From an uncultured Muribaculaceae bacterium (GTDB lineage: Bacteria > Bacteroidota > Bacteroidia > Bacteroidales > Muribaculaceae), in contig CANQWS010000019.1 in NCBI GenBank assembly GCA_947627615.1, positions 1 to 60,916 on the forward strand: a stretch of 60,916 nucleotides of DNA, in the 5' to 3' direction. A model generated the notes under the pieces. It saw only the letters and a list, made by a program, of their open reading frames with translations, was not told the DNA's origin and did not search any database. A program made the translations under genes and the position numbers. Positions 31,327 to 41,554 of the stretch are shown piece by piece; within the stretch, counting starts at the first letter, position 1; the number at the start of each line of letters is the position of its first letter.

Positions 31327-32444
31327 TAGTTCTTGTTTACAAGTTCGTATATGCAGTCAACGATTTTTTCATCACTGTCGCGCAGAGCCATTTTGGCGGC
31401 GTTGGCGCCTATGGTCCTGCGGCGTCCGGCATCGGCCATCAGTCCGGCCACAACCTTGCCCAGTTTCTCGGGAGCCTCGGCGTCGAGCACCATGACGGCG
31501 GCATCGCGGTCGGCCAGCGCCAATGCGTTTTTGCGCTGATGGTCCTCGGCCACGTTGGGCGAAGGCACCAGGACCGAGGGGACCCCGAGAAGCTGAATCT
31601 CGGATATGGTGCTCGCTCCGGCACGCGATACCAGCAGGTCGGCGGCGCGGTAGGCAGCCGCCATGTCGGAGATGAACGCCGTGGCCTTCACATGCGGCTT
31701 CCCGGCGGCTATACGGCTGCATTCTTCGGCATAGAGCTTGCCGGTCTGCCACAGAATCTGGGCGCCGGCGGCAGTTATATCGTCAAGATACCGGGCTATG
31801 CTCTGATTGATGGTGCGTGCGCCGAGACTTCCGCCCACCACGAGCACCAGAGGCCTGTCAGGCTCCATCCCGAGGGCCTTGCGCGCCTCGGCGGGGGTTA
31901 TGGTCGATTTCACAATGTCGGCTCTCACCGGATTGCCGGTCAGAACGATGCTCTCGGCGGGGAAAAAGCGCTCCATGCCTTCGTAGGCCACACAGATGCG
32001 CCCCGCTTTGCGGGCAAGGAGTTTGTTGGTCACCCCGGCGTAGGAATTCTGCTCCTGAAGCAGTGTGGGCACGCCTTTTTTCTGCGCCTGCTTGAGCACC
32101 GGGCCCGATGCATAACCGCCCACACCCACGGCGATATCCGGCCGGAAGTCTCTGATGACTTTTCTGGCCCTTGCCAGACTTCGCGAGAGCTTTATCAGCA
32201 CCCCGAAATTGCGCCACAGGCGTTTACGGTCAAATCCCGCCACCGGCAGGCCTATTATCTCGTAGCCGGCTGCCGGCACACGGTCCATCTCCATGCGTCC
32301 CAGCGCTCCCACAAACAGGATTTCGGTCTGCGGATTGCGCCGGCGCAGGGCGTTGGCTATGGACAGCGCCGGAAAGATATGGCCTCCGGTTCCGCCGCCG
32401 CTTATGAGTACCCTCAGCGGGCTTTTGTTTTTATCTTTGTTCAT
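31326..32444 (-). CDS. murG: UDP-GlcNAc:lipid I N-acetylglucosaminyltransferase MurG
   Basis: 372 residues from the ATG at 32444; the frame can be extended to a TTG at 32459, which is less likely. It converts lipid I to lipid II on the inner face of the membrane. The glycine-rich donor/acceptor loop ISGGGTGGHIFPALSIA lies at about 14-30, VGGYASGP near 103, and the C-terminal GT-B half carries VVGGSLGARTIN and LVSRAGASTISEI plus PSPNVAEDHQ for UDP-GlcNAc binding. It follows ftsW after 18 bases. Confidence 0.97.
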   Translation of the reverse strand: MNKDKNKSPLRVLISGGGTGGHIFPALSIANALRRRNPQTEILFVGALGRMEMDRVPAAGYEIIGLPVAGFDRKRLWRNFGVLIKLSRSLARARKVIRDFRPDIAVGVGGYASGPVLKQAQKKGVPTLLQEQNSYAGVTNKLLARKAGRICVAYEGMERFFPAESIVLTGNPVRADIVKSTITPAEARKALGMEPDRPLVLVVGGSLGARTINQSIARYLDDITAAGAQILWQTGKLYAEECSRIAAGKPHVKATAFISDMAAAYRAADLLVSRAGASTISEIQLLGVPSVLVPSPNVAEDHQRKNALALADRDAAVMVLDAEAPEKLGKVVAGLMADAGRRRTIGANAAKMALRDSDEKIVDCIYELVNKN

Positions 32445-32462
32445 TTCTCGGAATGTCAATTG

Positions 32463-33740
32463 TTAGAGTTGGGAAGGATTATCGGCGCGCACTTCCTCGG
32501 GAAGCACTGAAATCTCATTGTTGATGTCGCGTTTTTTGCTGCCCGTGCGCACGGCGAAACGGCTCACGCTGAGCATTATACCGAAAGCTATCGAGGTCAC
32601 GAAAATGGATGAGCCGCCCTTGGATATCAGGGGCAACGGCTGTCCGGACACGGGAATAACTCCGGTGACGATACAGATGTGGAACAGCGCCTGGAACACT
32701 ATTGTCAGCGCCATCCCTATCACAAGCAGGGCCGGGAAAGCCCTCGAACATCGCGAGGCTATGAAATTGGCCCTGCCGAGCAGCCACAGATACAGCACGA
32801 GCACGAACAATCCGCCCCAGAGCCCGAGCTCTTCCACCACTATTGAGTAGATATAGTCCGTGAAAGCCAGAGGCAGGCGGGAAGTCTCGCGCGAGTTGCC
32901 CGGCATGACGCCGGTTATGCCGCCATGGGCCTGCGCTATGAAGCCGAGCATCTCCTGACGGTTGTCGCTCGTGATTTTTTCCTCGTATTTGGGCGTTCCG
33001 GTTCCTATGTAGGCCGAGATGCGCTCGCCCCATGTTCCGGCGCGTGACGAGTCATCGTTTTTGGCCACCATGAGATACAGTCCGAAGAATGACCCGTAGA
33101 CGAGCAGCACCACGAGCAGCTTACGTATGCCTATGCCCGAGATAATCATCATGGACATGCTTATGCACATGAGCAGCACCGTGTTGGTCAGACCCTGAGG
33201 CACGAGCAGCACGCCGAACACCAGAATCACTATGGCCGAGGCCACCACGGCTTTTGTGGCCACTCCGCCCCCTTTCATCTGGAAGCGTGACATTATCAGC
33301 GCCACCATCATGGCCGCCGAGAGTTTGAGGAACTCCGCCGGCTGGATGGAGAAAAACAGGAGGTTGAACGACCGCCGTGCGCCGTTGATGTCGCTGCCGA
33401 AAAATATGGTATAGATCATCATGGCGACGCTCAGCAACGCGAACGAGGGTATCCAGCGCAGGATGGTGCGGTAATGCGTGCGCTGCAGGCCGTAGATTAT
33501 ACCGAATCCGGCAAGAAGCATCAGGGCGTGGCGCACGATAGTGCCATAGACCCCCATGCCCGCCGAGGCCACTTCGCGCGACGAGGCGCTGTAAAGCTCA
33601 ATGACGGAGATGAGTATCAGAAATATGTAGATGCCCCAGATGTGCTTGTCGCCTTTGGCCACAGGGGCCAGACGGGGGTCCACGGCCGCGCTGGCGGCCG
33701 CTTCCGGAGCATTGTTACCGATTGATTCTACAGAGTCCAT
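32463..33740 (-). CDS. ftsW: Septal peptidoglycan glycosyltransferase FtsW (SEDS family)
   Basis: 425 residues with about ten transmembrane segments after a 35-residue cytoplasmic start. SEDS proteins polymerise lipid II together with a class B PBP, here probably the FtsI encoded upstream. Signature stretches are the FFSIQPAEFLKLSAAM region (about 130-145), the large loop with QAHGGITGVMPGNSRE (about 270-285) and the C-terminal PVSGQPLPLISKGGSS motif (about 373-388). It sits 15 bases downstream of murD. Confidence 0.97.
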   Translation of the reverse strand: MDSVESIGNNAPEAAASAAVDPRLAPVAKGDKHIWGIYIFLILISVIELYSASSREVASAGMGVYGTIVRHALMLLAGFGIIYGLQRTHYRTILRWIPSFALLSVAMMIYTIFFGSDINGARRSFNLLFFSIQPAEFLKLSAAMMVALIMSRFQMKGGGVATKAVVASAIVILVFGVLLVPQGLTNTVLLMCISMSMMIISGIGIRKLLVVLLVYGSFFGLYLMVAKNDDSSRAGTWGERISAYIGTGTPKYEEKITSDNRQEMLGFIAQAHGGITGVMPGNSRETSRLPLAFTDYIYSIVVEELGLWGGLFVLVLYLWLLGRANFIASRCSRAFPALLVIGMALTIVFQALFHICIVTGVIPVSGQPLPLISKGGSSIFVTSIAFGIMLSVSRFAVRTGSKKRDINNEISVLPEEVRADNPSQL

Positions 33741-33755
33741 GGCTAACGGGAGTTT

Positions 33756-35129
33756 TTATTTGTCAGAGAGATGTTTCACGGCATCCTTGAACAGGTCCCC
33801 GCGGTTTTCGTAGGATGTGAACAGGTCGAAACTTGCACAGCAGGGCGAGAGCAGAACCGTGTCGCCTTCCGATGCAAATCCGCGGCATGCCTCAACGGCA
33901 TCGGCCAGCGAATGAGTGTCGGCTATGCGGTCCACGTGTGGCGTGAAGAATTCAAGCAGCTTGGCATTGTTCTTGCCCATGCACACTATGGCTTTCACCT
34001 TTTTCTGCACCAGAGGAAGGATTTCGCTGTAATCGTTGCCCTTGTCCTTGCCGCCGAGAATCAGCACCACCGACGGTGCCTTGCCCGAAGGCATGCTTTC
34101 GAGAGCATACCAACAGGAGTTGACGTTTGTGGCCTTTGAATCGTTGATCCAGCGCACGCCGTCAACGGTGGCCACATATTCGAGCCTGTGCTCCACGCCC
34201 TCGAAGTTCGACAGGGCGCGGCGTATATCGTCCTTGCGAATGTCAAGCAGGCATGCCGAGAGACCGGCCGCCATTGAGTTGTAGAGATTGTGCAGTCCGT
34301 TGAGCGACAGCTCGGCACGGGGCATGGTGAGCGATGTTTCCGGAGTGTCGAACACAAGGCGGTCATCGTCGTCGACGTAGGCCCGCGTGTCGCGCTCCAC
34401 ATGCTCGGCGAAAGGATACATCTTAGCCTCTGTGGTCACCTGTTCGAGCTGGCGGCGTATCACGGGGTCGTCCTGCCAGAAAATGAAAGCGTCCTGAGGT
34501 GTCAGATTGTTGAGTATGCGGAACTTGGCGTTGATATAGTTCTGCATCTTGTAATCGTAGCGGTCCAGATGATCCGGCGTTATGTTGAGCATGATGGCCA
34601 CGTTGGCCTTGAAATCATACATGTTCTCGAGCTGGAACGACGAAAGCTCTATGACATACACGTCATGCGGCTCGCGGGCCACCTGCAGCGCCAGACTGCG
34701 GCCCACATTGCCGGCGAGTCCCACGTTGAGACCCGCGTCACGCAATATATGGTAGGTGAGCATGGTTGTGGTGGTCTTGCCGTTGCTGCCGGTTATGCAG
34801 ACCATTTTGGCATCGGTGTAACGGCCGGCGAACTCAATTTCGGAAATCACCGGAATCCCGCGCTCCACAATGGCCCTGACCATGGGGGCCGTGGGCGGTA
34901 TGCCGGGACTTTTCACCACAACATCGGCATCGAGTATGCGTTCCGGCGTGTGAGCGCCCTGCTCCCATTCTATGCCTTCGGCTTCAAGCTGCTCCGAGTA
35001 ATGGGGCGCTATGTGTCCCATATCCGACAGGAACACCTCCATGCCCTTGTCCTTGCCGAGGATGGCGGCTCCGACGCCGCTCTCGCCTCCGCCCAACACT
35101 ACGAGTTTCTGTTTCTTATTGTCCATCAT
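33756..35129 (-). CDS. murD: UDP-N-acetylmuramoyl-L-alanine--D-glutamate ligase MurD
   Basis: 457 residues. It adds D-Glu to UDP-MurNAc-L-Ala. The N-terminal LGGGESGVGAA loop binds the uridine part, and the ATP loop GSNGKTTTTM lies near 114-123. HRLEYVATVDGVRWINDSKATNVNS (about 305-329) and LSPCCASFDLF mark the Mur ligase C-terminal domain. Two adjacent ATG codons (35129 and 35126) can serve as start. Gap to mraY is 19 bases. Confidence 0.97.
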   Translation of the reverse strand: MMDNKKQKLVVLGGGESGVGAAILGKDKGMEVFLSDMGHIAPHYSEQLEAEGIEWEQGAHTPERILDADVVVKSPGIPPTAPMVRAIVERGIPVISEIEFAGRYTDAKMVCITGSNGKTTTTMLTYHILRDAGLNVGLAGNVGRSLALQVAREPHDVYVIELSSFQLENMYDFKANVAIMLNITPDHLDRYDYKMQNYINAKFRILNNLTPQDAFIFWQDDPVIRRQLEQVTTEAKMYPFAEHVERDTRAYVDDDDRLVFDTPETSLTMPRAELSLNGLHNLYNSMAAGLSACLLDIRKDDIRRALSNFEGVEHRLEYVATVDGVRWINDSKATNVNSCWYALESMPSGKAPSVVLILGGKDKGNDYSEILPLVQKKVKAIVCMGKNNAKLLEFFTPHVDRIADTHSLADAVEACRGFASEGDTVLLSPCCASFDLFTSYENRGDLFKDAVKHLSDK

Positions 35130-35148
35130 TCAATCTATAATGGTTTCT

Positions 35149-36411
35149 TTATCTTATTTTCAGTGTTACGAATGTGATTGCGGCAAGCAGTATGCACACA
35201 ATCCAGAACCGCACCACCAGTTTCTGTTCCGGAACCGGATTGAAGGGACGGCGCAGCAGCACGTCAGTGCATTCAGCCCCTGATTTCTGGAAGTGATGGT
35301 GGAGCGGAGTGCATTTGAATATGCGCCGCGGAGTGCCGTAACGCTTGCGGGTGAATTTGTAATAGGCCACCTGCATCATCACCGACAGGTCCTCCACGAA
35401 GAATATTCCGCAAAGCACCGGCAGAAGCAGCTCCTTTCGGGTCAGAATGGCGAACACGGCTATGATGCCGCCAATGGTGAGGCTTCCCGTATCGCCCATG
35501 AACACCTGGGCCGGATTGGTATTGTACCACAGGAATCCTATGAGCGCCCCTATGAATGCGGCCATGAACACCACCAGCTCGGCACTGTCAGGGATATACA
35601 GGATGTTGAGATACGACGCATAGATTATGTTGCCGCCGAGATAAGCCATTATCAGCAAGGCGACTCCGATTATGGCCGAACACCCCGCACACAGGCCGTC
35701 CACACCGTCCGTCAGGTTGGCGCCGTTGGAGGTGGCCATGATCACGAATATCGTTATCAGCACAAAAACAATCCAGCCCATGGTCACCGCGTAAGGTCCG
35801 CACCACTTGGTGAGCCACTGGTAATCGAAATTGTTGTTTTTCACGAACGGAATAGTGGTCTGCGGACTCTTCACGTTCTCATGCTTGTAGGTTACAACGG
35901 TCTCCGTGCGGTCACGGGTCACGGTCTCCACATTCTGACGGACCACTATGTCGGGGCTGAACCACATTGTCAGGCCCACGATGAGTCCGAGTCCGAGCTG
36001 ACCCACAATTTTGAACTTGCCCTTCATGCCGTCCTTTTTGTGGCGTTTGAGCTTGAGGTAATCGTCAAGAAATCCAAGGATTCCGAGCCATATCGTGGCC
36101 ACAATCATCAGCAGCATGTACACGTTCGTCAGGTCGCCCAGCAGAAGACAGGGCACCAGAATGGCCAGTATGATTATGATACCGCCCATTGTCGGGGTAC
36201 CTTTCTTTGTGTTCTCGCCCTGAAGGCCCAGGTCACGCACAATCTCGCCTATCTGCATCCGTTTCAGCCGGTCAATGATTTTGCGGCCGAATACCAGCGC
36301 GATGAACAGGGCGAGCACAAACGATGCGCCGCTGCGGAAAGTTATATAGTCAATAAGCCTCACTCCGGGCAGCCCGGAGTCCTTAAGCAGATTGAAAAGA
36401 TAGTACAGCAT
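35149..36411 (-). CDS. mraY: Phospho-N-acetylmuramoyl-pentapeptide transferase MraY
   Basis: 420 residues with about ten transmembrane helices. It transfers phospho-MurNAc-pentapeptide to undecaprenyl phosphate, making lipid I. GTPTMGGIIII (about 73-83), the FLDDYLKLKRH acidic motif (about 114-124) and NLTDGVDGLCAG (about 232-243) carry Mg2+-binding Asp residues; PLHHHFQKSG is the C-terminal family signature. A hydrophilic insertion of about 45 residues (about 165-210) separates two helices, as in other Bacteroidota MraY. Confidence 0.97.
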   Translation of the reverse strand: MLYYLFNLLKDSGLPGVRLIDYITFRSGASFVLALFIALVFGRKIIDRLKRMQIGEIVRDLGLQGENTKKGTPTMGGIIIILAILVPCLLLGDLTNVYMLLMIVATIWLGILGFLDDYLKLKRHKKDGMKGKFKIVGQLGLGLIVGLTMWFSPDIVVRQNVETVTRDRTETVVTYKHENVKSPQTTIPFVKNNNFDYQWLTKWCGPYAVTMGWIVFVLITIFVIMATSNGANLTDGVDGLCAGCSAIIGVALLIMAYLGGNIIYASYLNILYIPDSAELVVFMAAFIGALIGFLWYNTNPAQVFMGDTGSLTIGGIIAVFAILTRKELLLPVLCGIFFVEDLSVMMQVAYYKFTRKRYGTPRRIFKCTPLHHHFQKSGAECTDVLLRRPFNPVPEQKLVVRFWIVCILLAAITFVTLKIR

Positions 36412-36449
36412 CTGAATTTATTATGATATGATGGTTATGAGTTTATTTG

Positions 36450-37910
36450 TCAGATTGTTCCGAAAGCCTCGGCCACTACCTCGCGGTCGTCGAAATGATG
36501 CTTGACGCCCTGGACCTCCTGATAGGTCTCGTGGCCCTTGCCGGCTATGAGCACCACATCGCCCGGCTTGGCCAGCATCACGGCCGTGCGTATGGCCTCG
36601 CGGCGGTCGGTTATGCTGATGGTGCGCTGGCGCAGCTCTTCGGTATCCAGGCCGGCCTCCATCTCCTTGATGATTTCCACCGGGTCCTCGTTGCGCGGAT
36701 TGTCGGATGTCAGCACCAGACGGTTGGAGCGCATGGCGGCCTCGCGGGCCATGATGGGGCGTTTGCCGCGGTCACGGTTGCCGCCGGCGCCCACCACGGT
36801 GATTATGCTGCCCTTTTTGTTCAGTATGTCGTCAATGGCGTTAAGCACGTTGATCACCGCATCTGGGGTGTGGGCATAGTCAACTATGGCGGTTATGCCG
36901 TTCGGGCTGTGGATGGCCTGGAAACGTCCGGCCACCGGAACAAGGCGGCTCATGTCAACGAGAATCTCGTCCTTGTCCCAGCCGAGCAGGCAGGCGGCGC
37001 CGTAGACCGATGTCAGGTTGTAGGCGTTGAAGCGGCCGGTGAACAGCACCTCCACTTCATGGCCGTTGAACTGCATCAGCGTTCCGTCAAGACGGCTCTC
37101 AATTATCCGGCCGGTGAAATCGGCGCCCTGACGCAGGGAGTAGGTGTATTTGCGGGCCCGCGTGTTCTGCACCATGAAAGCGCCGTTGCGGTCATCGGCG
37201 TTGACAAGCGCGAAAGCGTCGGCCGGCAGCATGTCGAAGAACGATTTCTTGGCATCGCGGTAGGCCTCCACGGTCTTGTGATAGTCCATGTGGTCACGTG
37301 TCAGGTTGCTGAACACTCCGCCGGCGAACTGCAGGCCGGCTATACGGTGCTGATGGGCGGCATGGGAGCTCACCTCCATTGTGGCGTAGGAACAGCCGGC
37401 CACCACCATGCGGTGGAGAAGCTCGTTGAGTGTCAGCGGGTCGGGAGTGGTCTGGTTGGTGGGCACGGCCTCGGAATCGATATAGTTGCACACCGTCGAC
37501 AGAAGGCCGCACTTGTAGCCCATCATACGGGCCATCTCGTAGATGAGTGTGGCCGTGGTGGTCTTGCCGTTGGTTCCGGTGACGCCCACGAGCTTGAGCT
37601 TGCGCGAAGGATTGCCCCACCACTGCGAGGCCAGGTATCCGAGAGCCACCGACGTGTCGGCCACTTTAATATATGTCACACTTGACTCCAGACGCTCCGG
37701 AAATTCCTCGCACACCACCGCCGATGCTCCGGCGAGTGTCACGAGCGGGATAAATTTATGACCGTCCACATTGTAACCGCGCACGGCCACGAACATCGAG
37801 CCGAGCTTGATTTTGCGGGAGTCACACTCAAGCGAGGTTATCTCCTTGTTTTCGCTTCCTATGATTTCCTCGACCATTATTGCCGAGAGAAGGTCTGTCA
37901 GTGATTTCAT
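36450..37910 (-). CDS. murE: UDP-MurNAc-L-Ala-D-Glu:meso-diaminopimelate ligase MurE
   Basis: 486 residues. It adds the third amino acid of the stem peptide. The ATP loop [13 protein letters not shown] lies near 109-121. The DNPRNEDP motif near the C-terminus is the form that selects meso-diaminopimelate, whereas lysine-type enzymes differ here, so this organism should build mDAP peptidoglycan. YAHTPDA and [12 protein letters not shown] are further family blocks. It sits between ftsI (40-base gap) and mraY (38-base gap). No murF is found in the cluster. Confidence 0.97.
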   Translation of the reverse strand: MKSLTDLLSAIMVEEIIGSENKEITSLECDSRKIKLGSMFVAVRGYNVDGHKFIPLVTLAGASAVVCEEFPERLESSVTYIKVADTSVALGYLASQWWGNPSRKLKLVGVTGTNGKTTTATLIYEMARMMGYKCGLLSTVCNYIDSEAVPTNQTTPDPLTLNELLHRMVVAGCSYATMEVSSHAAHQHRIAGLQFAGGVFSNLTRDHMDYHKTVEAYRDAKKSFFDMLPADAFALVNADDRNGAFMVQNTRARKYTYSLRQGADFTGRIIESRLDGTLMQFNGHEVEVLFTGRFNAYNLTSVYGAACLLGWDKDEILVDMSRLVPVAGRFQAIHSPNGITAIVDYAHTPDAVINVLNAIDDILNKKGSIITVVGAGGNRDRGKRPIMAREAAMRSNRLVLTSDNPRNEDPVEIIKEMEAGLDTEELRQRTISITDRREAIRTAVMLAKPGDVVLIAGKGHETYQEVQGVKHHFDDREVVAEAFGTI

Positions 37911-37950
37911 ATCGCAATCCGTATATTGTTCTTGTTCATTTTTCGTTTTC

Positions 37951-40059
37951 TTATTCTCTAAGGGTCAGGTAGACCTGACTTCCTTTCTTTGCGTCCGAAC
38001 CCGGCGCGGGAATCTGTCCGGCCACGCACCCTTTGCCTTTTATGCACACCTGATAGCCGGCCGATTCCAGCTCCCTGATGGCTTCTCTCAGACTCAGCCC
38101 GAGCACTCCCGGCACTCCCTTTTTCTGTTTTGCGGGAGTAGCCATGACCGCCTTGCGCTGACCGAGCCGAAGGGTTTTCTGGATGCGGTTGTTGCGTTCG
38201 GGGTCATGCGAGGCGTAGAGCGTGGGCACCGGGGTGTTGTTATGGTCGCCTTTGGTGTAGCTGTTGTCATAGTCCAGCATTCCGCGCGAGTAGAGGGCCT
38301 CGGCCACTTTCCTCACCACCGTGCCGGAGTTCGACGCGGCACCCATGGCATTCTGCTTGGGATGGGAAATCAGCACCATGCAGGTATAACGCGGCTTTTC
38401 TTCCGGGAATATTCCGCAGAATGCCAGACGGTTCACGCCGTGGGTGTAACCGATTCCCTCACGGTTTATGTTGGCTGTTCCGGTCTTTCCGATGATGCGC
38501 ACCAGCGGCGACTGGAGATAGTGGCGGGCAGTTCCGTGCTTGCCCCACACCACCTGCGAGAGCATCTTGCGGAGAATCTGCGCGTTGCGGGGCGAGCATA
38601 TCCGTTCGCGGATATGGGTCACCGGGAAAATGGTGTCAAGGTCGTTGCCTTTGAGTCCGCGCACCAGACGCGGGCGCACGTAGACGCCGTCGTTGGCTAT
38701 GGCGTTGTAGAGCGAGGCCGTGTAGAGCGGCGATATTTCGGTGCAGTATCCGTAGCTCTGGCGTGAAAGCATCTGTCGGCCAAGGTCGGTGTCGTCCAGT
38801 TTGGGGAAATTGGGCACAGCCTCGCCGGCTATTCCGGAATTCATCGGTTCGAGGAATCCCATCTGCTTCACACGCTCGTAGAATTTCGACGGAGTGGGAC
38901 CGTAGCGGCGCGTTATGATTTTGGCCATGCCTATGTTGGATGACTGTTCCAGAATCTCGTCAACGCGCAGCGAGGCGTTGTAGTGTGAGTCACGGATTGA
39001 TTTTTTACCGTAATAATACCATTCGGCTCCCAGCGGAATCACCTCGCTGAGGTTGGTGACTATGCCGTCCTCGAGCGCTATGAGCATCGAGAGGGTCTTC
39101 ACCACGGAACCCGGCTCGTAGCCGAGCACTGCGCGGTTGCGGCTCTCTATGTATCCCTCGCCCTCCCTGGGGCTGAGTTCGAGATTGGCCACAGCCTTGA
39201 TGTCGCCCGTGGCCACTTCCATCAGTATCGCCGTACCCCAGTCCGCATCGCAGAATTCGAGCATCTTGTTCAGCTCGTTCTCCACGATGTCCTGCATCTT
39301 TATGTCGATGGTGGTGCGCACGGAGTATCCGTTGACCGGCGGCACGTCGCGCCATTTAACTATGGCGCTGGTGAGCGGCACTCTTTTCGTGAGGCCCGGC
39401 TTGCCGTAGAGCAGGCTGTCAAGAGCCTTTTCGAGTCCGTACTTGCCGTGCACGCGCTTTATGGAGTCAGTGACGCCCACTGCGCCGATACTGCGCCGGG
39501 CCATGGCTCCGTAGGGACGTACCCTGACCGGACGTGACTCCACCTTAAAGCCTATCAGCTTGCCTTTCTTCTTGCCTTTGGTTTTGGTGCGCGGAAAGGG
39601 GAACTCCTTGACCATCTCGCTCTCGAAGAACGATACATCGCGGACCACCGCGAACGACCTTGACCACTTATCCTTCGGTTTTTTGAGCGGCGACAACAGA
39701 TACTCGCGCCACTGCGCGGCATTGCGGCGCGGGAAATAGCGGGCCATGCTGTCGGCCACGGCCGGCACGCAGTTGCGGTAACTGTCAACGTTGAAACGCG
39801 GATGGCGCAGGTCAATGCACGGAGTGTAGAGAATCATGTTGGTGGCGAGCACACTTCCGTCGGCGGCAAGAATCTCGCCGCGCTCGGGTTCCACGGTGTC
39901 AATGCGCGACAGCTCCTTGTTGGCGAGTTCGTTCCACTTGTCGGCCGAAAGCACTGTATTGTCCACAAGCTTGTAGACAATGCGCGCCGAGAGCAGCAGA
40001 ATGAAAATCACTATGCAGCCGTAACGGATCAATATGTTGCGACGGTTCTCCTTTTTCAT
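37951..40059 (-). CDS. ftsI: Penicillin-binding protein FtsI/PBP3-type transpeptidase with C-terminal PASTA domain
   Basis: 702 residues: a basic start, one transmembrane helix (about 9-28), a dimerisation/pedestal domain (about 55-260) and a transpeptidase domain (about 300-630). Active-site motifs are EPGSVVK (SxxK), EQSSNIG (SxN) and IGKTGTAN (KTG). The last 55 residues form a PASTA-like domain ([23 protein letters not shown]), as is usual in Bacteroidota FtsI. It cross-links septal peptidoglycan and partners with FtsW. The start overlaps the ftsL stop by 4 bases. Confidence 0.96.
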   Translation of the reverse strand: MKKENRRNILIRYGCIVIFILLLSARIVYKLVDNTVLSADKWNELANKELSRIDTVEPERGEILAADGSVLATNMILYTPCIDLRHPRFNVDSYRNCVPAVADSMARYFPRRNAAQWREYLLSPLKKPKDKWSRSFAVVRDVSFFESEMVKEFPFPRTKTKGKKKGKLIGFKVESRPVRVRPYGAMARRSIGAVGVTDSIKRVHGKYGLEKALDSLLYGKPGLTKRVPLTSAIVKWRDVPPVNGYSVRTTIDIKMQDIVENELNKMLEFCDADWGTAILMEVATGDIKAVANLELSPREGEGYIESRNRAVLGYEPGSVVKTLSMLIALEDGIVTNLSEVIPLGAEWYYYGKKSIRDSHYNASLRVDEILEQSSNIGMAKIITRRYGPTPSKFYERVKQMGFLEPMNSGIAGEAVPNFPKLDDTDLGRQMLSRQSYGYCTEISPLYTASLYNAIANDGVYVRPRLVRGLKGNDLDTIFPVTHIRERICSPRNAQILRKMLSQVVWGKHGTARHYLQSPLVRIIGKTGTANINREGIGYTHGVNRLAFCGIFPEEKPRYTCMVLISHPKQNAMGAASNSGTVVRKVAEALYSRGMLDYDNSYTKGDHNNTPVPTLYASHDPERNNRIQKTLRLGQRKAVMATPAKQKKGVPGVLGLSLREAIRELESAGYQVCIKGKGCVAGQIPAPGSDAKKGSQVYLTLRE

Positions 40060-40424
40060 TTATCGGGATTTAGACGGTAAGGGGGCGTTTCCTGCACCTG
40101 CAGGCCCAGATTGAGGGAATCGACCATGGCCTGCATGGAGCTTTCGCGTATCTGGCCCATGTAGCGCGAACGGCAGCGCACCAGTTCCGCATTGACTATT
40201 TCATATTCTTTGGTCAGACGGCTCACTTCCTCCATCTTGGTCTGGCAGCTGTATTTACCGGAGATGTAGGCGAGCACCATGAACACCCCGAGCACAAGCG
40301 CCAGCCAGTTGCGGGCGAAAATGTCGGAGCTGACCACCTGTCCGAAAAGCAGGCGGCGCATGACCGAACCGGATCGTTCGGAATCATTCTCGGCGGTATT
40401 GAAGAGATTGGTTTGCATAGCCAT
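40056..40424 (-). CDS. FtsL-like divisome protein
   Basis: 122 residues from the ATG at 40424; an alternative ATG is two codons later. A short cytoplasmic part, one transmembrane helix (about 38-57, WLALVLGVFMVLAYISG) and a short extracytoplasmic coiled coil (about 60-100) give the bitopic layout of FtsL. Sequence alone is too divergent to prove it, but its position between rsmH and ftsI is the fixed ftsL slot. It would bridge FtsQ and the FtsWI synthase. Confidence 0.8.
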   Translation of the reverse strand: MAMQTNLFNTAENDSERSGSVMRRLLFGQVVSSDIFARNWLALVLGVFMVLAYISGKYSCQTKMEEVSRLTKEYEIVNAELVRCRSRYMGQIRESSMQAMVDSLNLGLQVQETPPYRLNPDK

Positions 40425-40428
40425 AACG

Positions 40429-41340
40429 TCATATTTTTTCCGCCACGCGCAGTTTGGCACTGCGCGAACGCGGGTTTCGGAGTATTTCTTCCTCCGATGG
40501 CACGATTGGTTTGGAGTTTACTGTTTTAAACGGCGTGACGGCCACACCGAAGAAATCTTTCTCGACCTTGCCGGAGAAATCGCCGCTGCGCATGAAGTTC
40601 TTGACCAGACGGTCCTCCAGCGAGTGATAGGTGATTATGGCAAGGCGTCCGCCGGGGCGCAGCAGCTTGAGGGCGGCCTTGAGGAACTGCTCGAGGGCGC
40701 GCATCTCGCCATTGACTTCGATGCGCAGGGCCTGGAACACCATGGCCATCTCTTTTTTCTCCCTCTTGGGCGATATGAACCTCGACGCAACTTCCCTCAG
40801 CTGTTCAACGGTGGTTACCGGCTCGCCGGAATCGCGGAGCGAAACTATGGCGCGGGCAAGCTTCCGGCCCCACGGGAGTTCGCCGTAGAGCGTGAATATC
40901 TGGCCGAGGCGTTCCTCGTCGTAGTTTTCGAGAATCCATGCCGCAGTGCGCGGAGCGCGGCGGTTCATCCTCATGTCCAGAGGACCGTCGAACCGGAAGG
41001 AGAATCCCCGCTCGCTGTCATCGAAATGATGGAACGACACACCGAGGTCGGCGAGAATACCGTCAACGCTGTCATGCCCGTAGAAGCGGAGGAAATTTCG
41101 CATGAACCGGAAATTGCTGTACACAATTGTAAACCGCGGGTCGGTCATGGCGCGGGCCACGGCCTCGTCGTCCTGGTCAAAACCGTAGAGATGACCCTCC
41201 GGCCCAAGCTGCTCTACAATAGCTCTCGAATGGCCTCCGCCGCCGTAGGTGGCATCCACATAGATTCCGTCGGGACGCAGATTCAGCGCGGCCAGTGATT
41301 CCGGCAACAGTGCGGGGATATGATATGCGGTGGCTTCCAT
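40429..41340 (-). CDS. rsmH: 16S rRNA (cytosine(1402)-N4)-methyltransferase RsmH (MraW)
   Basis: 303 residues. It methylates C1402 of 16S rRNA. HIPALLPESLAAL near the N-terminus, the SAM loop DATYGGGGHSRAI (about 29-41), FDQDD, ILADLGVSFHHFD and the C-terminal ITYHSLEDRLVKNFM motif are all present. It is the first gene of the dcw run. In most Bacteroidales a mraZ gene precedes it; here the 214 bases upstream are too short for one. Confidence 0.97.
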   Translation of the reverse strand: MEATAYHIPALLPESLAALNLRPDGIYVDATYGGGGHSRAIVEQLGPEGHLYGFDQDDEAVARAMTDPRFTIVYSNFRFMRNFLRFYGHDSVDGILADLGVSFHHFDDSERGFSFRFDGPLDMRMNRRAPRTAAWILENYDEERLGQIFTLYGELPWGRKLARAIVSLRDSGEPVTTVEQLREVASRFISPKREKKEMAMVFQALRIEVNGEMRALEQFLKAALKLLRPGGRLAIITYHSLEDRLVKNFMRSGDFSGKVEKDFFGVAVTPFKTVNSKPIVPSEEEILRNPRSRSAKLRVAEKI

Positions 41341-41392
41341 TCTGATGCTCTTTGGTTTAGGTCCTTTTATGCTTGTTTCTGAAATGAGGTTG

Positions 41393-41541
41393 TAAAGTTA
41401 CGAATTATCGCGCAAAATTTACATACATAAATTTCACTTTTTTCAGAAAAAATTGGAATAAGTTATCTACACTGTTGCAATTTGTTAAACAACAGCGCAT
41501 TATCCCGCCGCATCAATAAATGCGGTTCGTTTGCAAATGTA
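41393..41541 (-). promoter_or_regulatory. Candidate promoter region of the dcw cluster
   Basis: Two -7-like elements occur on the minus strand: TAACTTTA (41400-41393), about 53 bases before rsmH, and a perfect TACATTTG (41541-41534), which would give a leader near 190 bases. Neither has a well-placed TTG. The rest of 41341-41554 is AT-rich with no gene. Confidence 0.3.
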
Positions 41542-41554
41542 AACCCCTGCCGAA

